Source: Neolentinus lepideus HHB14362 ss-1 | Taxonomy: Eukaryota; Basidiomycota; Agaricomycetes; Gloeophyllales; Gloeophyllaceae | Length of the DNA stretch: 30,968 nucleotides | Assembly (NCBI GenBank): GCA_001632425.1 | Contig: KV425695.1 | Location: 1 to 30,968 of the forward strand | Direction of reading: 5' to 3' | Shown: one piece after another, positions 1 through 10,141 of the stretch | How positions within the stretch are numbered: position 1 is the first letter of the stretch | Layout of the letters: each line of letters opens with the position of its first letter | The notes under the pieces: model-generated | The model's input: only the letters and a program-made list of their open reading frames with translations | What the model was told of the DNA's origin: nothing | Databases searched by the model: none | Program-made: the position numbers and the translations under genes

Positions 1-2
1 CC

Positions 3-168
3 ATCGCAGGAGAGCATGCCGACTCATGGTTGCCTCCAAGCATCGAGGTCACAAGCCGGAAAGCTACGACAAAGAAGCAGGGTCCTGCAGCTATGACTAA
101 CACCACTGAGCCTCCAGCACGAGGTGCGAAACGCCAGAGACCTGCCAGCGAGTCGGACACAGAGCCGG
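3..168 (+). pseudogene. 5' part of a host reading frame interrupted by a solo LTR
   Basis: An open frame enters from the left edge (first codon at 3) and runs to the LTR border at 168. It encodes a hydrophilic, Lys/Arg- and Pro-rich stretch with a basic patch (KRQRPASESD) that could be a nuclear localisation signal. The last full codon (165-167) plus base 168 are in phase with the sequence after the LTR at 1555, so 3-168 and 1555-2402 formed one exon before the insertion. No domain is recognised. The upstream part of the gene lies outside the window, so its start and full function cannot be judged. Confidence 0.6.
165..168. repeat. Target-site duplication CCGG, left copy
   Basis: CCGG directly precedes the first base (TG) of the LTR and is repeated directly after its last base (CA) at 1551-1554. 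Four to six bases is the usual duplication size for LTR-retrotransposon integrases. It is short, but keeping one copy restores the host frame, which supports it. Confidence 0.7.
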
Positions 169-1550
169 TGATAGGCCTCCAGCGTTGCTAGCCTCTGAAA
201 ACGCATTTTTGGCGTGTTCGACACGATGCGGAAAGTGCCGAGATCACAGACGAATCTCCGAGCGTTCACCGAGCTACGACTCAATACATCGGCGATCCCC
301 GAGGACGCGCACCGCCGGATACTGACGTCACCGCCGAACAGTGGAAACCTCGCCGCGCCGCATGCCTGTCGGTGCTATACCGGGACTCAATTCGATGACT
401 CAGGATACGCCGAGGTTGTCGAATGTTGCTTATGCGCTCGGACGACGGAACCGATGGCATCGGCGACGCTTACTCAACACCCTGCCTCTTCCATACGATA
501 CGACGATCCTCGGAACCTCCGGAACTCAGTCTACTCTCTCCGTGGCAGCGAGTCGCAGCACTCGGGGCATCTATCAAGCGCTGAAACACGCTGAGTCACT
601 CATATCAGTCTTCCTGACGCAAACCAGCTGATCTTACCTTCCGACCGACCTCGCAATAACTCGGCGGTCATTGGTCGTCGTACGATAGGATGCCGTGGGC
701 CCCCGTTTCAGTCCGGTGCCGTCGCAACACTCGGTCAGCCCTCCTTATGAAGTTCGAGGCGATGGTCATCAAGCACGAGTCGTCAAAACGCACCGAAGCA
801 CTGTACGGGCTCAAGATGGAAGGATATTCCCTGGGGCGGCGGTTCCTGACCCGCCTAGAGTGCTTCGGAATGAGAACGGTATGCGGCGGACGATTGGCGA
901 GCGGCTTGGGAGTTTAGCGAGACTCGGCGGCGCATTTCTGGTTGTATTCTCTGATTGTAGACGCATGGAGCGTTAAGCGGTCTCGGACTTAGCGGTTTCT
1001 TAGACTTCAGGTCACTTAGTACTTTAGGCATCCTGTATATTCCTTTCCAGCAGTGAATTTTACCTCACAGCTCACATCTCAAAGTCTCGTTGCATCCGAA
1101 TTGCGTTCTAAGAAGACCTCGGCATGAGGTCTTGCATTTTCCTCTGCGTTTTTCATCCCTATTGCGTTCTCCCTACGTCTGCTGCACCGGGTTCCCTCCT
1201 ATCGCGTCATCGAAGTCCTCCGACGTGGAGGAACTTGTCTGTCTATCATCCACTTATCGTCCGAGTCCCCGAAAAGGACAAGCTGGTCTAGCCTGGCTCC
1301 GAGACCACTCCGAGAAGCGCTAAGTCGGCGCCGAGACGCGTACAGTAAGAGAGTTGTGGAGTTAGAAGAGTTGAAGAGCGTCCGGGTCTACTCACAAAAG
1401 AGATATACGGTGCCATTTGGTGTTCTGCTTTGCATTCCTCACCTCCCCCGAGCTTTACCCTTCTGCCCTTCAACTACTGACACTTTTAGACGGAGTTCCC
1501 TCCGCGTTTTCTAGGTGTTTTTGGTGGTTGTTGTGTGTTGTAGCCTGTCA
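169..1550 (+). mobile_element. Solo LTR of a retrotransposon (copy 1, 1,382 bp)
   Basis: The element starts TGATAGGC and ends GCCTGTCA; these ends are imperfect inverted repeats of each other with the TG..CA termini typical of LTRs. It is flanked by CCGG on both sides. No gag-pol, primer-binding site or second LTR lies beside it, so it is a solo LTR left by LTR-LTR recombination. A close relative begins at 29759. Copy 1 carries about 93 bp (roughly 596-688) missing from copy 2. A 126-codon open stretch (214-594) is also open in copy 2, but its amino-acid changes follow the DNA divergence and I do not take it as a gene. Strand is given relative to copy 2, which has the same orientation; true transcription direction is not proven. 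Confidence 0.85.
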
Positions 1551-1554
1551 CCGG
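1551..1554. repeat. Target-site duplication CCGG, right copy
   Basis: Second copy of the 4-bp flank of the LTR at 169-1550. Removing the LTR and one CCGG joins 168 to 1555 in the same reading frame. Confidence 0.7.
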
Positions 1555-2402
1555 GACATGATGTGATTGATCTTGTCGGGAACTCAACATCGTCAGAGCC
1601 AGATGAGGATGGAGATCATGCGGTGACGTTGACAGCGAAGGGGAAAGGGAAGGCCAAGGCAAACAAACAGGTCTCCTGGACAGATTCTGGGCCAGTCACC
1701 CGGAGGCGCAGAAATGCATCATCAGGAGGCCATGGGATCGGTTCTACGCAGCCGCCACAGCTGTTGAAGGAGGCCTCAGCAAGACCTAAGCCAAGGCCAA
1801 TCTACGGGAAGCGAGACGCAGCTGGTGGAGGTGCTACCTCTGGCAATAATGGTCAGGCTACGGAAGATGGTAATGAGGTTGCAGAGTCATCTTCAGCGAC
1901 GGCACCCACTTCAGGCCGGGACGAAAGGCCACTCGATAATGCTGCGGGACCTGAATCATCTGCGCGCGTAAGGCAGGATAGGCAGCCTGCAAGTACGCAG
2001 CCGAACATCAATGTACCGGCTACGTTCACCCATCCATCCTCCTTGATGAATCTGGTGTCAGCAGAGATGCCCCCACGACCACCATCGCATCCAGTTCAAC
2101 ACGATCCAGCTCTATACGGTGCTATTGGACAGCGGCCATACTCGGCTGGGCCGCAAGCTGTTATGATGGGATTTCCGGCGCATGGATACTATGGTGGTTA
2201 CCCGCTTCAACATGCAGGATTCATGCCACCACCATATGGTGGTAATATGTATGCTCGGTCACCTTATCCAGAGGAGGTCCCTGGTATGATGGGTGCATAC
2301 CCACTGATGCCCCACGGTCACGGCCAGCCTGTGCCCAAGGGTCGCGATTATCCTCATGAGCAGCCTCCCGGTAATCCCTATGAACCTGCGGAAGGTGCTT
2401 GA
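1555..2402 (+). pseudogene. 3' part of the LTR-interrupted host gene, Pro/Gly/Tyr-rich C-terminus
   Basis: This open frame of about 282 codons ends at TGA 2400-2402. After the LTR it reads GHDVIDLVGN, an acidic patch, then basic stretches (AKGKGKAKANK, TRRRRN), and ends in a Pro/Gly/Tyr/Met-rich low-complexity tail of about 100 residues (MPPRPPSHP, GYYGGYP, MPPPYGGNM). The composition suggests a disordered nuclear or nucleic-acid-associated protein; no catalytic domain is seen. There is no ATG between the LTR and the conserved part; the open frame merely runs back into the LTR end. An AATAAA lies about 170 bp downstream. Whether a shortened protein is still made is unknown. Confidence 0.6.
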
Positions 2403-2570
2403 ATGCCACCCACCTACGTTGAAATCACATACCCGCTATTTTGTCCCTTTGTATGTCCTCGGATGTCCCACAACGCACTCTATGGGAGATTGTGAAGTTT
2501 CCTGTATGACTATACCCATGTAGACGGACATTCTATTACATCTATTGTTCAAGTTGTATATAGTACCTTC

Positions 2571-2576
2571 AATAAA
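2571..2576 (+). terminator. Possible polyadenylation signal AATAAA
   Basis: A perfect AATAAA lies 169 bp after the stop codon of the interrupted host gene, in AT-rich DNA. The position is plausible for 3'-end formation; there is no transcript evidence. Confidence 0.35.
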
Positions 2577-2602
2577 GGCTTTATAGTGAAGCTAATGAAC
2601 GC

Positions 2603-4176
2603 TGTACGCGTCTAAGCCTACCTACAAGTATGTTTCACTTCACGGTTCTAGGTTCCATGTGCTACGACCATTGCTTGAAGTTCACAGATCTAAGATAGAT
2701 GTTCAAGTGATCTGTGAAACCGATCTCATCGCTCAAGCCGGCACACGCGGGCTGACGTTCGGTATGCACGAGGCCTCTGGGGTCTATTTTAGTGATAGAT
2801 TAATGGCCCCGGAAGGCCCTTCGGAGTTTGAAACCTCGTTGCCAAAGGTGGCTTTGTAGGGGAGCATTTCGGAGTTTGAACTTTTGCAAGCGCGGAAGGA
2901 ACGAACCGAATTCGAAAAGCTAATAGTAATTGAGCACCCCTACTGGAACTTTACGAGACACACTCTGACAGTGCGAGACTGCAGATGTTTTCTGTTCAGA
3001 GACTCTAGGGTTCGCATGCGAGCCGTAACTCAGCACCATCTCTGCAACTCCGCGCTAAATTCCAGAGCATCATACGACGAATGGATCATGTGTAGGTCTT
3101 TGTTGTACTTGAATGTCTTTTTGGTTTTTTAATCCTGTTTATTGTCTCCAGGGCATAGCCCTATGTTAGACATTGCATGCTGTGTCTCTGTACTTAAGTG
3201 CCGGCACTTGGCCGATCATATGTTGATTGCGCAGTGCCCCCCTCCCGCCCACTTCGGAGCCCATTAGATTGCGTCTCCCATGCCAGTACCGCCCAAACTG
3301 CCTCTTGAGGTCAGTAGGTGCCCAAACATTCCCAATAGACGCCGACGATCGACATACAGGGAACATGTCTGCGGGAAGGTGCGGAAATCTCCCGGAACCT
3401 GAGATCTAAAACAAACACAGCTTCGACGACTGATCGAAATGATGACAATAGGGATCGGAATCATAACATCAAAGAGATGTCTTGTGGCGCTCAACGCCAC
3501 GAGGACAGGCCGCCGGGAAAGAGAAGAACGAATCACGCGCAATAGGGAGTATACTAGTCGGTTCCTCATCGTAGTTGTGCATGCGCATATGCTACCGCGA
3601 CAGGTTCATGCTTCCAAGTACGTGATGCACCGTTTCGCTTGATATGCCGGGAAGTGGTTGTAGTGCTTCTTCATAGTAATTCTTCAACTATATTCGACAG
3701 CTTCGTCACGGCGATAAATAGGTGTCAGCAGGTGCTTTCATTCATTACATTGTGATGTGGATATTCATGGTTCATCACGGGCACAAGAAGAATCATTAGG
3801 CTTCCGACGAGTGCTGTTTCTGTCTATCAGTAACCCCACCTTGGACAGCGCCCACACTCGAAGTATCAGCTTTGTCCTATTTTTTCTTTGTGAGGACCGA
3901 GAACGTGCTCATGTAAGTCCACTATAATACAGTGCATCATATCAATATACGCTAATAGAAAAAATCACTGGACCCGTGTATTTTCCATCATGATGAGACC
4001 TTCTGACATGGCCTGAAGTGGCTGCCACACAGTGCTCGTAGTCTGCGCGTGTAAGGCGTGAATGATGATGCTCTGATTCAGAGTTCGACTCCAACATCTG
4101 ATTGCTTCATCCATCCAGCAGTATCTTCATGGGAGCTGTGTACTATTAGGCCTGCGGCAAGATGGTTCGGCCATGG
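2603..4176. other. Gene-poor stretch
   Basis: Only short open frames occur here and none resembles a known protein. Contents seen are a short direct repeat TTCGGAGTTTGAA (2819-2831 and 2868-2880) and the dispersed repeat at 3131-3192. The right end is the presumed upstream region of the transporter gene. Confidence 0.5.
3131..3192 (+). repeat. Dispersed repeat, copy A (inverted relative to 11541-11603)
   Basis: About 62 bp match the reverse complement of 11541-11603 with roughly 13 differences. The shared core includes CCTGTTTATTGTCTC and CTATGTTAGACATT. TGTTAGACA resembles an LTR terminus and TTTATT sits before it, so both may be ends of an old LTR or a small non-autonomous element. Neither copy has coding sequence attached. 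Confidence 0.5.
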
Positions 4177-4362
4177 TAATCCCCTTGCTTTTTCAGAATA
4201 GTTCGCTGCCCGAACCTTGAGTTGTACGGCTTATATTAATCCCCTTACTTCTCCAAGTAAATAGGTTGCTCCCCGAACCCTGATCTGTACCGCTCATAAA
4301 ATTTCCCTTACTTCTTCGAAACAGGTTGCTCCCCGAACCCGGAGCTGTACCGCTTATATACT
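4177..4362 (+). promoter_or_regulatory. Three tandem ~60-bp repeats in the transporter promoter
   Basis: Imperfect copies begin at about 4177, 4237 and 4299. Each has a CCCTTACTT-like block, then an inverted-repeat core and a CTGTACCGCTTATA-like end. The cores are GTTCG-CTGCC-CGAAC at 4201-4215 and GGTTGCTCCCCGAACC at 4264-4279 and 4324-4339; copies two and three are exactly 60 bp apart. The array ends 34 bp before the ATG of the MFS gene. A repeated dyad just upstream of a transporter start suggests binding sites for a dimeric regulator, but no factor can be named. Confidence 0.6.
4353..4360 (+). promoter_or_regulatory. TATA-like element of the MFS gene
   Basis: CTTATATA lies about 36 bp upstream of the ATG at 4396. 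The same sequence ends each of the repeat units (CTTATAT and CTCATAA in the earlier two), so the last unit may supply the core promoter. The transcription start is not known. Confidence 0.4.
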
Positions 4363-4395
4363 CGCCCACAAAGTCAGGGTCCTGTACAAGTCAAG

Positions 4396-6541
4396 ATGGA
4401 TCCGAGTTTGAAGGATGAAGTTTCAGAAACACTCGTTACACCCTTGTCGTCTGCACCTGACCTTGCGTCGAAGGCCCTAACGGGTTGGAGAGCATGGTGT
4501 ATGATAGGAGCTATTACAGGATCGACCTTTCTTAATGTAAGCATTATATCTACTGTACCGTCAACGCTCTCCACCCTATCGATCCAGGTATATATATATG
4601 GCGCCCTTACCGTCGCTGTTCCCAGTATCGGCCGCGACTTGAATTTTACACAGCCTGATCTACCGTGGCCTGTGCAGGCATTCAAGTACGTCTCTGCATC
4701 CTCACAACGCAAACACCGTTAACGAGACCATGACAGCTTAACCTACGGATGCTTCCTTCTGCTAGCAGGCCGACTAGCAGACAAATATGGCCGAAGGAAT
4801 ATTTTCATGATGGGGACGGGGTGGTACACGCTCTTGAGCATCCCACCGATATTTTGTCCTGGTGAGAACCCACCACTTTCCTGTCGTCTGTCGCAAATTA
4901 TGGATTGTGCCGCCCAGAGCCTATATCGTTCATCAGCCTCATGGCGTTGCTCGGCATAGGCGCTGCAATGATGACCTCTTCAGGTGCGTGGCACTGTGCT
5001 TGAGCCTTGCAAATGATTGCTCATCTCAGACTCTTATACATATCATAAGGGATAGGCATTGTCGGCGGAACACTAGAAGGTAAACTGAAAAACCGGGCAA
5101 TTGCTATTGTAGGCGGGGGTCAAGGCATAGGCTTTGGCCTCGGACTCGTCTCCGGTACATATGTTCCTAGTCTATATCCCATTGATGCTGAGAACTATGT
5201 ACATGATGTAGCGGGATTCTTCTGTGACCTGCACCGAGGATGGAGATGGATCTTCGTACTGCAAGCTGGGTTGGGTGCGATATTCATGCTCCTTGCATTT
5301 GCCTCTGTGCCGGCAGAGGGCCAGCGATACGACCGCGCACTTGATCTACCCGGAGCATCTTTGTGTGTCACGTCCCTGCTTCTGCTGACGTTCTCGCTAT
5401 CGTAAGTGGATTTATCATTTATCGCTTAGAAGGCTCCCAAGGTACTGACTGGGGCTGTCAAGACACTCTCAGAATGTCGGGTGAGCTGCGCTATTGTCGG
5501 TATATTCAGTGTTCTTGACGTCTCACAGATGGCAGGTCCCGTACATCCCCGTCCTGTTTGTGCTGTCCCTCATTCTCCTTGCTACCTTCATCTATTGGGA
5601 ATACATTTCTGAGAAGAGAGGCAACTCTGTCCTCCTCAACGTTCGGATGTTCAAGGACAAAAAGCTCTGCGCGTTCTTCACGCTCATGTTCTCGATGTGG
5701 TGGAACTTCAACGTCCTGCAATACTTGTCCACCGTCTAGTGCGTGGTTTGCGGCGCTCTTGTATCCGCATGCACCTCATATACATATATCGGCTGTAGCT
5801 TTCAAAACGTGCAAGGCCTCTCCCCTGTCCAGACTGCGATCCGGTTCATCCCCGAGGCAATTGCCGACTTTGTCGTTAACGTCTCGACAGGCTGGTGGGT
5901 CGAACACATCCCCGCACAGTGGCTCAACCTCTTCGGAATAGCTACCAGCATGGCGAGTCCATTCCCCCCTTTTTTCCCCTTTGCACACGCAGACTGAACC
6001 AACCACCCCCAGACGGCATCGGTGCTGTTCGCGATCATCAACCCCGCCGTGTCATTCTGGCAGAACGCATTCTGGGTGACGGTCTTGATGAGTACGTGCG
6101 CGCGTACCCGCTGCCTGTCCGGAGTTTTGTCATGCATGTCACTTACTAGCCGGCGCGGACACGATCTACACCGTCGGCAACCTGTACGTCCTCACGTCCA
6201 TGGACGCGAAGTCGCAAGCGCTCGCCGGCGGTCTGTTCCTCACCTTCACCCGCGTGCGTGTCCGTCTCTTGCGCTATATACACCCATTTCGCTTACGCAC
6301 CCATTTCGTTTACGCACCCATTTCGTTTATTTCCCAGCTGGCGACATCCACCGGCCTCGCCGTCTCCTCCGCAGTCGCCACCGCCGTCTCCCAGCACTCA
6401 CCACTCGCGCGAAACCTGCTTCGAGGGTACCACGCCGCGGGCTGGGTATGTTTCGCCATGAGCTGTGTCGGACTCGCCGTGAACGTCGGGGCGTTATGGA
6501 TGCTCGGGATGTTGGTCCCCGTGGAACGGAAGGAGTTGTGA
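4396..6541 (+). CDS. Major facilitator superfamily transporter (drug:H+ antiporter-like)
   Basis: Exons: 4396-4536, 4588-4685, 4737-4861, 4918-4983, 5050-5401, 5529-5738, 5799-5952, 6013-6091, 6150-6253 and 6338-6541; all phases agree and give 510 residues. The loop between the early membrane helices holds the MFS motif AGRLADKYGRRN, preceded by TVAVPSIGRDL and LPWPVQAF, as in the DHA2-like multidrug family. A Gly-rich helix (VGGGQGIGFGLG) and several hydrophobic segments follow; 12-14 helices would fit this length. The likely role is proton-coupled export at the plasma membrane; the substrate is unknown. Intron 7 (5953-6012) uses a GC donor. The intron 4 acceptor (AAG) and intron 5 (127 bp) are the least sure junctions; see findings. 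The start ATG follows the repeat promoter directly. Confidence 0.85.
6282..6330 (+). repeat. 17-bp minisatellite inside an MFS intron
   Basis: Nearly three copies of ACCCATTTCGYTTACGC lie within the last intron (6254-6337). They expand the intron to 84 bp, against about 50-60 bp for most of its neighbours. The copies differ at one position, so the expansion is fairly recent. Confidence 0.75.
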
Positions 6542-7629
6542 GCAGTCTGCCTATATATTCTCTTGGTAGATGGTGTTTTGTATTGGGTGTTGGTCGCACG
6601 CCACGTATACTTGGCGGGAACATCGAGTGGCACGGGGAATAGTACATATGTCGGAAGGGCCAACAAGAGTATTTTCTGTATTCAAGCACATCGAATTGCA
6701 CACCGGACATTCGAGGAGTCGGGAAAGACAGGGACAGTTAGAGCATGCCCTCCTCATTGTGACATATAGTGCAACGATCGACTCGTGCATCGCGTGGGAT
6801 TCCTGCCATTGTTTGTATCTGTTTACACTTGTGCCAAGAAGGTGTGGAAATTCAGAATTTCCACTTTATTTGTCTTTATTTTTTGTTTCCATTTCCAGCA
6901 TGCGGCGCCACATTAACTGTCGCCGTATGTTTGTGGTTGGTGGATGGCATTGACACAAAAAAACTGAAGCCAGACTAACTGTACTTAATTATGTTTATAG
7001 TATTTGTATCACTGATGTAATACTATTTCATGCACATCCACATTATTCAATAGGTGCTCAGGACTCGAAATCCTGCCATGCATCTACCTTCAAGTATGGT
7101 TGAGCAGAGTTCAGGATCCGTAGTCTCCTCTTGTGTTGAAGATGCATCCCACGCTGCCTCCGAAGTGCGGTGGGGGCGCTGAGACTGCGCGACGTGAAGA
7201 GAAAGGGGAAATAAGGCGGCAAGGACGAGTAGATGTGCGGATATGGATGGAGCTATCCGAGGGTAATAGACTTTGAGAATTCGATAAGATGAGCTTAAGG
7301 CTCGGCAAAGCGAAGGACGTATCTACCCCCAGAGCGAAAAGGCACCTCGCTTGCTTATTGTATGAAAAGACACAGCCGCCAAATTGCAATCGGTGGCTGT
7401 CCGCCTCGTCGATCGCAAGATCCGATCGGGCTGCGCTTCGCCTCTTATCGTAGCCGCCTCCTCTCTTCCTTTCCTCCTGCACTCATCTCACACGCGTGTA
7501 GAGAGCAACGGAACACTGTATTCTGTATTCTCGTTTCTACAAATCCATCGATACGCACCCACCCGTGCACGACTCGAGGATACCCGCGCGCGCACTACTA
7601 CTACTCGATACCCACCCTCGCACAAAGTA
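6542..7629. other. Intergenic region between convergent genes
   Basis: This lies between the 3' end of the MFS gene and the 3' end of the minus-strand gene at 7630-8395. It is AT-rich around 6830-7060. Open frames here are short, mostly lack a credible start and match nothing I recognise. Confidence 0.5.
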
Positions 7630-8395
7630 CTAGTCCTTGCTGACCTCCCGCGGCGCGACGCCTTGCTGGAAACGTTCAAAGGCAGTCAGTACTTGTCCGG
7701 ATTCGAGCCGCCGCAAAGGAATCGAAAACGGAATGAAAACTCACCGCAGCGGCGCTCCTGGGCTTCTCTACCGGCGTCGGGCCCTCCTCCTCAGGGCCCT
7801 GGAAGTTGTCCGTGCGTTTCTGGGTGTCGTCGTTCGCGGGCGCGCCGCTCTCTGCGTCGGCGGGGTCCTTGCTGGGCGCTTCTGCGGAGTCGCCGCCGGC
7901 CTCCTCCTTCCCGGCGTCGACCGGCGAGTTCGAGGCCTAAAGGGGGATGGGTGCGCAGTCAGCGAGTGGGGGTGAGGGTACGCACGTATGCCTGGTCCAT
8001 GCTCTCCTTCACCTCGCTCTCGGGGACCTCTGTGCCCTCGTCGTCCGTGGTGGGCGTGGGGGTGTCGGGCGCGGGGCTCTTGTCGGAGAAGGCGGGGACG
8101 GTCTTGGGCTGCTCGTGGTGGGCGACCTGCTCCTTGCCGTGGGCGTGGGCCTTTTTCTCGCCGGGCGGGGCGAGGAGGTAGATGGCCTGGGAAGGTTAGC
8201 ACGAGGGGTGCGTGGAGGACGCGGAGGACGTACGGCGCTCCCGAAGATGAGTGCGGACGCGGCTATCCAGGGGGTGTCGCTGGTGTGGGCTGGTGCGTGC
8301 GCGCTGGCCATGGTGCGGCGGGCGACGGCGGAGGGTCTTGTGCGGGACGCCGAGGCGAAGCGAGCGAGTGTTTTGGTAGCGAGACGCGAGGCCAT
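7630..8395 (-). CDS. Predicted mitochondrial single-pass membrane protein, acidic tail
   Basis: Exons on the minus strand: 8395-8234, 8186-7986, 7936-7745 and 7665-7630; introns of about 48-80 bp with clean phases give 196 residues. The N-terminus (MASRLATKTLARFASASRTR) is rich in Arg, Ser and Ala without acidic residues, a typical mitochondrial presequence. One hydrophobic segment follows at about 43-59 (WIAASALIFGSAAIYLLAP). The rest is disordered and acidic, rich in Pro, Glu, Asp and Ala, ending in a short exon encoding QGVAPREVSKD. Most likely it is an inner-membrane-anchored protein with the tail in matrix or intermembrane space. I do not recognise the family. Coding GC is very high. It shares a 336-bp divergent promoter with the gene at 8732. 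Confidence 0.75.
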
Positions 8396-8731
8396 TTTGT
8401 GCACTATGGGATGAGTGGAGTACTTGGATGAGTGGAGTACTTGGATGAGTGGAGTACTTAGATAAATGAAGACGCGATCACCTCGAGTGCTGGCGAGGTC
8501 AGGCCAGAGTGGATGACGTCGGAAGATCCCGGGATGATGTCACGCAATGATTGGATGGCGAGATGACAGGATGACAGGATGACAGGATGTACACATTCAG
8601 CCGCAACGTGTTCGTTTGTCCAAGTCTGCGATAACCAAGATGGCCTTCGATAGCGCGACCCTACACGACACGAGGCCGCGACAACTTCAACCTGAACATC
8701 TCCTCGTCGGCTAACTCATCCCTGGCCACAT
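8396..8731. promoter_or_regulatory. Divergent promoter region with two short tandem repeats
   Basis: The region separates the starts of two opposite genes. It holds three copies of ATGAGTGGAGTACTTGG (8411-8461, period 17) close to the minus-strand start, and GATGACAG repeated with period 8 at 8562-8589. No TATA box is obvious. Sites may serve either gene. Confidence 0.5.
8411..8461. repeat. 17-bp tandem repeat, three copies
   Basis: Three near-identical units begin at 8411, 8428 and 8445. They start 16 bp from the ATG of the minus-strand mitochondrial gene, so they probably lie in its 5' leader or core promoter. Confidence 0.85.
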
Positions 8732-9918
8732 ATGATGCACATCAACAGCTCCGGTACGTCTTCCCCACTATTCCCCGCCCTTTATCTCACACGCGTCCAG
8801 GCCAGTCCGACGTATCCTCCCTGCGGCCCCCCCGTCGCGCCCTCACCGCCACCTCCGTCCAACTGCGCGACGACTTTGACGCGTACACCACCACCGACGC
8901 GCCCCCCGACGCCGCCTCCGAGGTCTACGACGGCGCGCGCGAGCGCTTCGTCTCCTACCACCGCGCCGAGATGGGCAACCTCCTCCTCGACCCTTCCGAC
9001 GCCTCTGACCACCACCGAAGAAGCAGGGGAATCGGCGACGCGGGCTCCATGGAGTGTGTCGGGCGGCGGTACACCACGACGACGGGCGCTGCATCGCGGA
9101 GGGCCGAGGCGGGGAGGCGGGGCTTCCAGCTCGTGGAGCGCAAGATACTGGAGGACGGCCCGGAGCGGACCGTGTCCGTCTGGCGGGAGGAGGTCGCGAA
9201 GAGCGTCGACGGCGATGTCGAGGACGAGGAGGGGCCACTTACTGAGATGGACGCGCCGGTTAGCGAGATGGGCGAGATGGGGCGGCGGCGGGGCAAGGGG
9301 CTCTTCGAGTACATGCACACCGGGAGCACGAGCGCGCGGAGGCTGAGTGGCGGGCACGAGCGGGTCAGGTCTCCCTCGGGCACCGGCAGCGAACGGGGCT
9401 GGGAACGCGTGAAGGTCCATTCAATTTCTACCGTCTCTGCATTCATTAATGTACATGTTATGCTGCAGTCACCCCACGTCATGTCAGCGTCGTACCACTC
9501 CCTGCCCTCGCACGCCATCTCAGCGTCGTACCCCTCCCTCCCCTCCCCGCCGCTCTCGAACCGCTCGCATTCGCACGGCAGCCCGCGACCCCGCCGCACG
9601 CCGTCGAACTCCCAATCCACGATCAACATCAACCACCACCACACCCGCACGCCATCGCAATCCACCACCACCCGCCACCCCACCTCCCCGCCCCCCACGA
9701 CGCTCGCCTCCCTCCTCTCCGCGCCCACGCCCCCGCTCACGCACCTCCTCCCGACGCTCGCGCGCCTCGGGATCACGCACCCCGCGCACCTCGCGGCTCT
9801 GGCAAGGATGGGCGAGGAGGTGCGGGATAGGGAGGTGAGGAGCGTTGCGTTGGGGGAGGGGGTGAGCGTGTTTGAGTGGGCGTGTGTGGTTGATTTGGGG
9901 CGGGGGGTGGGGGAGTGA
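8732..9918 (+). CDS. Conserved-looking protein of unknown function
   Basis: Proposed exons: 8732-8753, 8801-9408 and 9469-9918 (TGA 9916-9918), 359 residues. Exon 1 encodes MMHINSSG and joins GQSDVSSLRPP in phase. The third exon is joined by removing 9409-9468, an in-frame 60-bp AT-rich stretch with GT..AG ends; reading through it would give 379 residues. The N-terminal half is acidic and probably helical (VQLRDDFDAY, ARERFVSYHRAEMGNLLLD). The middle is Ser/Pro/Thr/His-rich and disordered. The C-terminus (LTHLLPTLARLGITHPAHL, then GVSVFEWA) may be a small helical, SAM-like fold. No enzyme motif is visible. GC is very high. Confidence 0.65.
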
Positions 9919-9954
9919 GGGGGGGTTGGGTTGGGGGTGAGTTAGGGGTGGGGG
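9896..9954 (+). other. G-tract cluster at the gene end
   Basis: Several runs of three to seven G lie within 60 bp, spanning the stop codon and start of the 3' region. The pattern fits G-quadruplex formation on the plus strand or in RNA. It is a composition signal only. Confidence 0.5.
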
Positions 9955-10141
9955 CTCTTTGGACTGTTTCATGTTTCGGTTTCGTGTTTTTTGTTTCGTT
10001 GACGTTGGTTTGGTATGTTGTAACGATAAGCTTCACAGACTTGACGCGCTCACGACTTGGGTATGACGACAAAAGTGTACTATGTCCTCCTCCTCCTGTA
10101 TTCTAGTTCTACACTAGCGTGCTACTCTGATAAGTACGTGG

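Noticed and set aside
168..1543. LTR spliced out as an intron (GT at 168-169, AG at 1542-1543)
   Set aside because: Joining after codon CCG to 1544 gives a stop within six codons, so this splice would not restore the host protein.
1515..1554. Start of an independent gene at the LTR end (GTG 1515)
   Set aside because: No ATG; the frame simply runs back into the LTR, and the true upstream coding sequence is 3-168.
6022..6710. Long overlapping frames on both strands at the end of the MFS gene
   Set aside because: They are shadows of the MFS exons, which are fixed by conserved sequence and splice phase.
7384..8431. Plus-strand frames over 7384-8431
   Set aside because: Arg/Gly/Pro-rich antisense shadows of the GC-rich minus-strand gene at 7630-8395.
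8782..9972. Minus-strand frames over 8782-9972
   Set aside because: High-GC antisense shadows of the plus-strand gene at 8732-9918.
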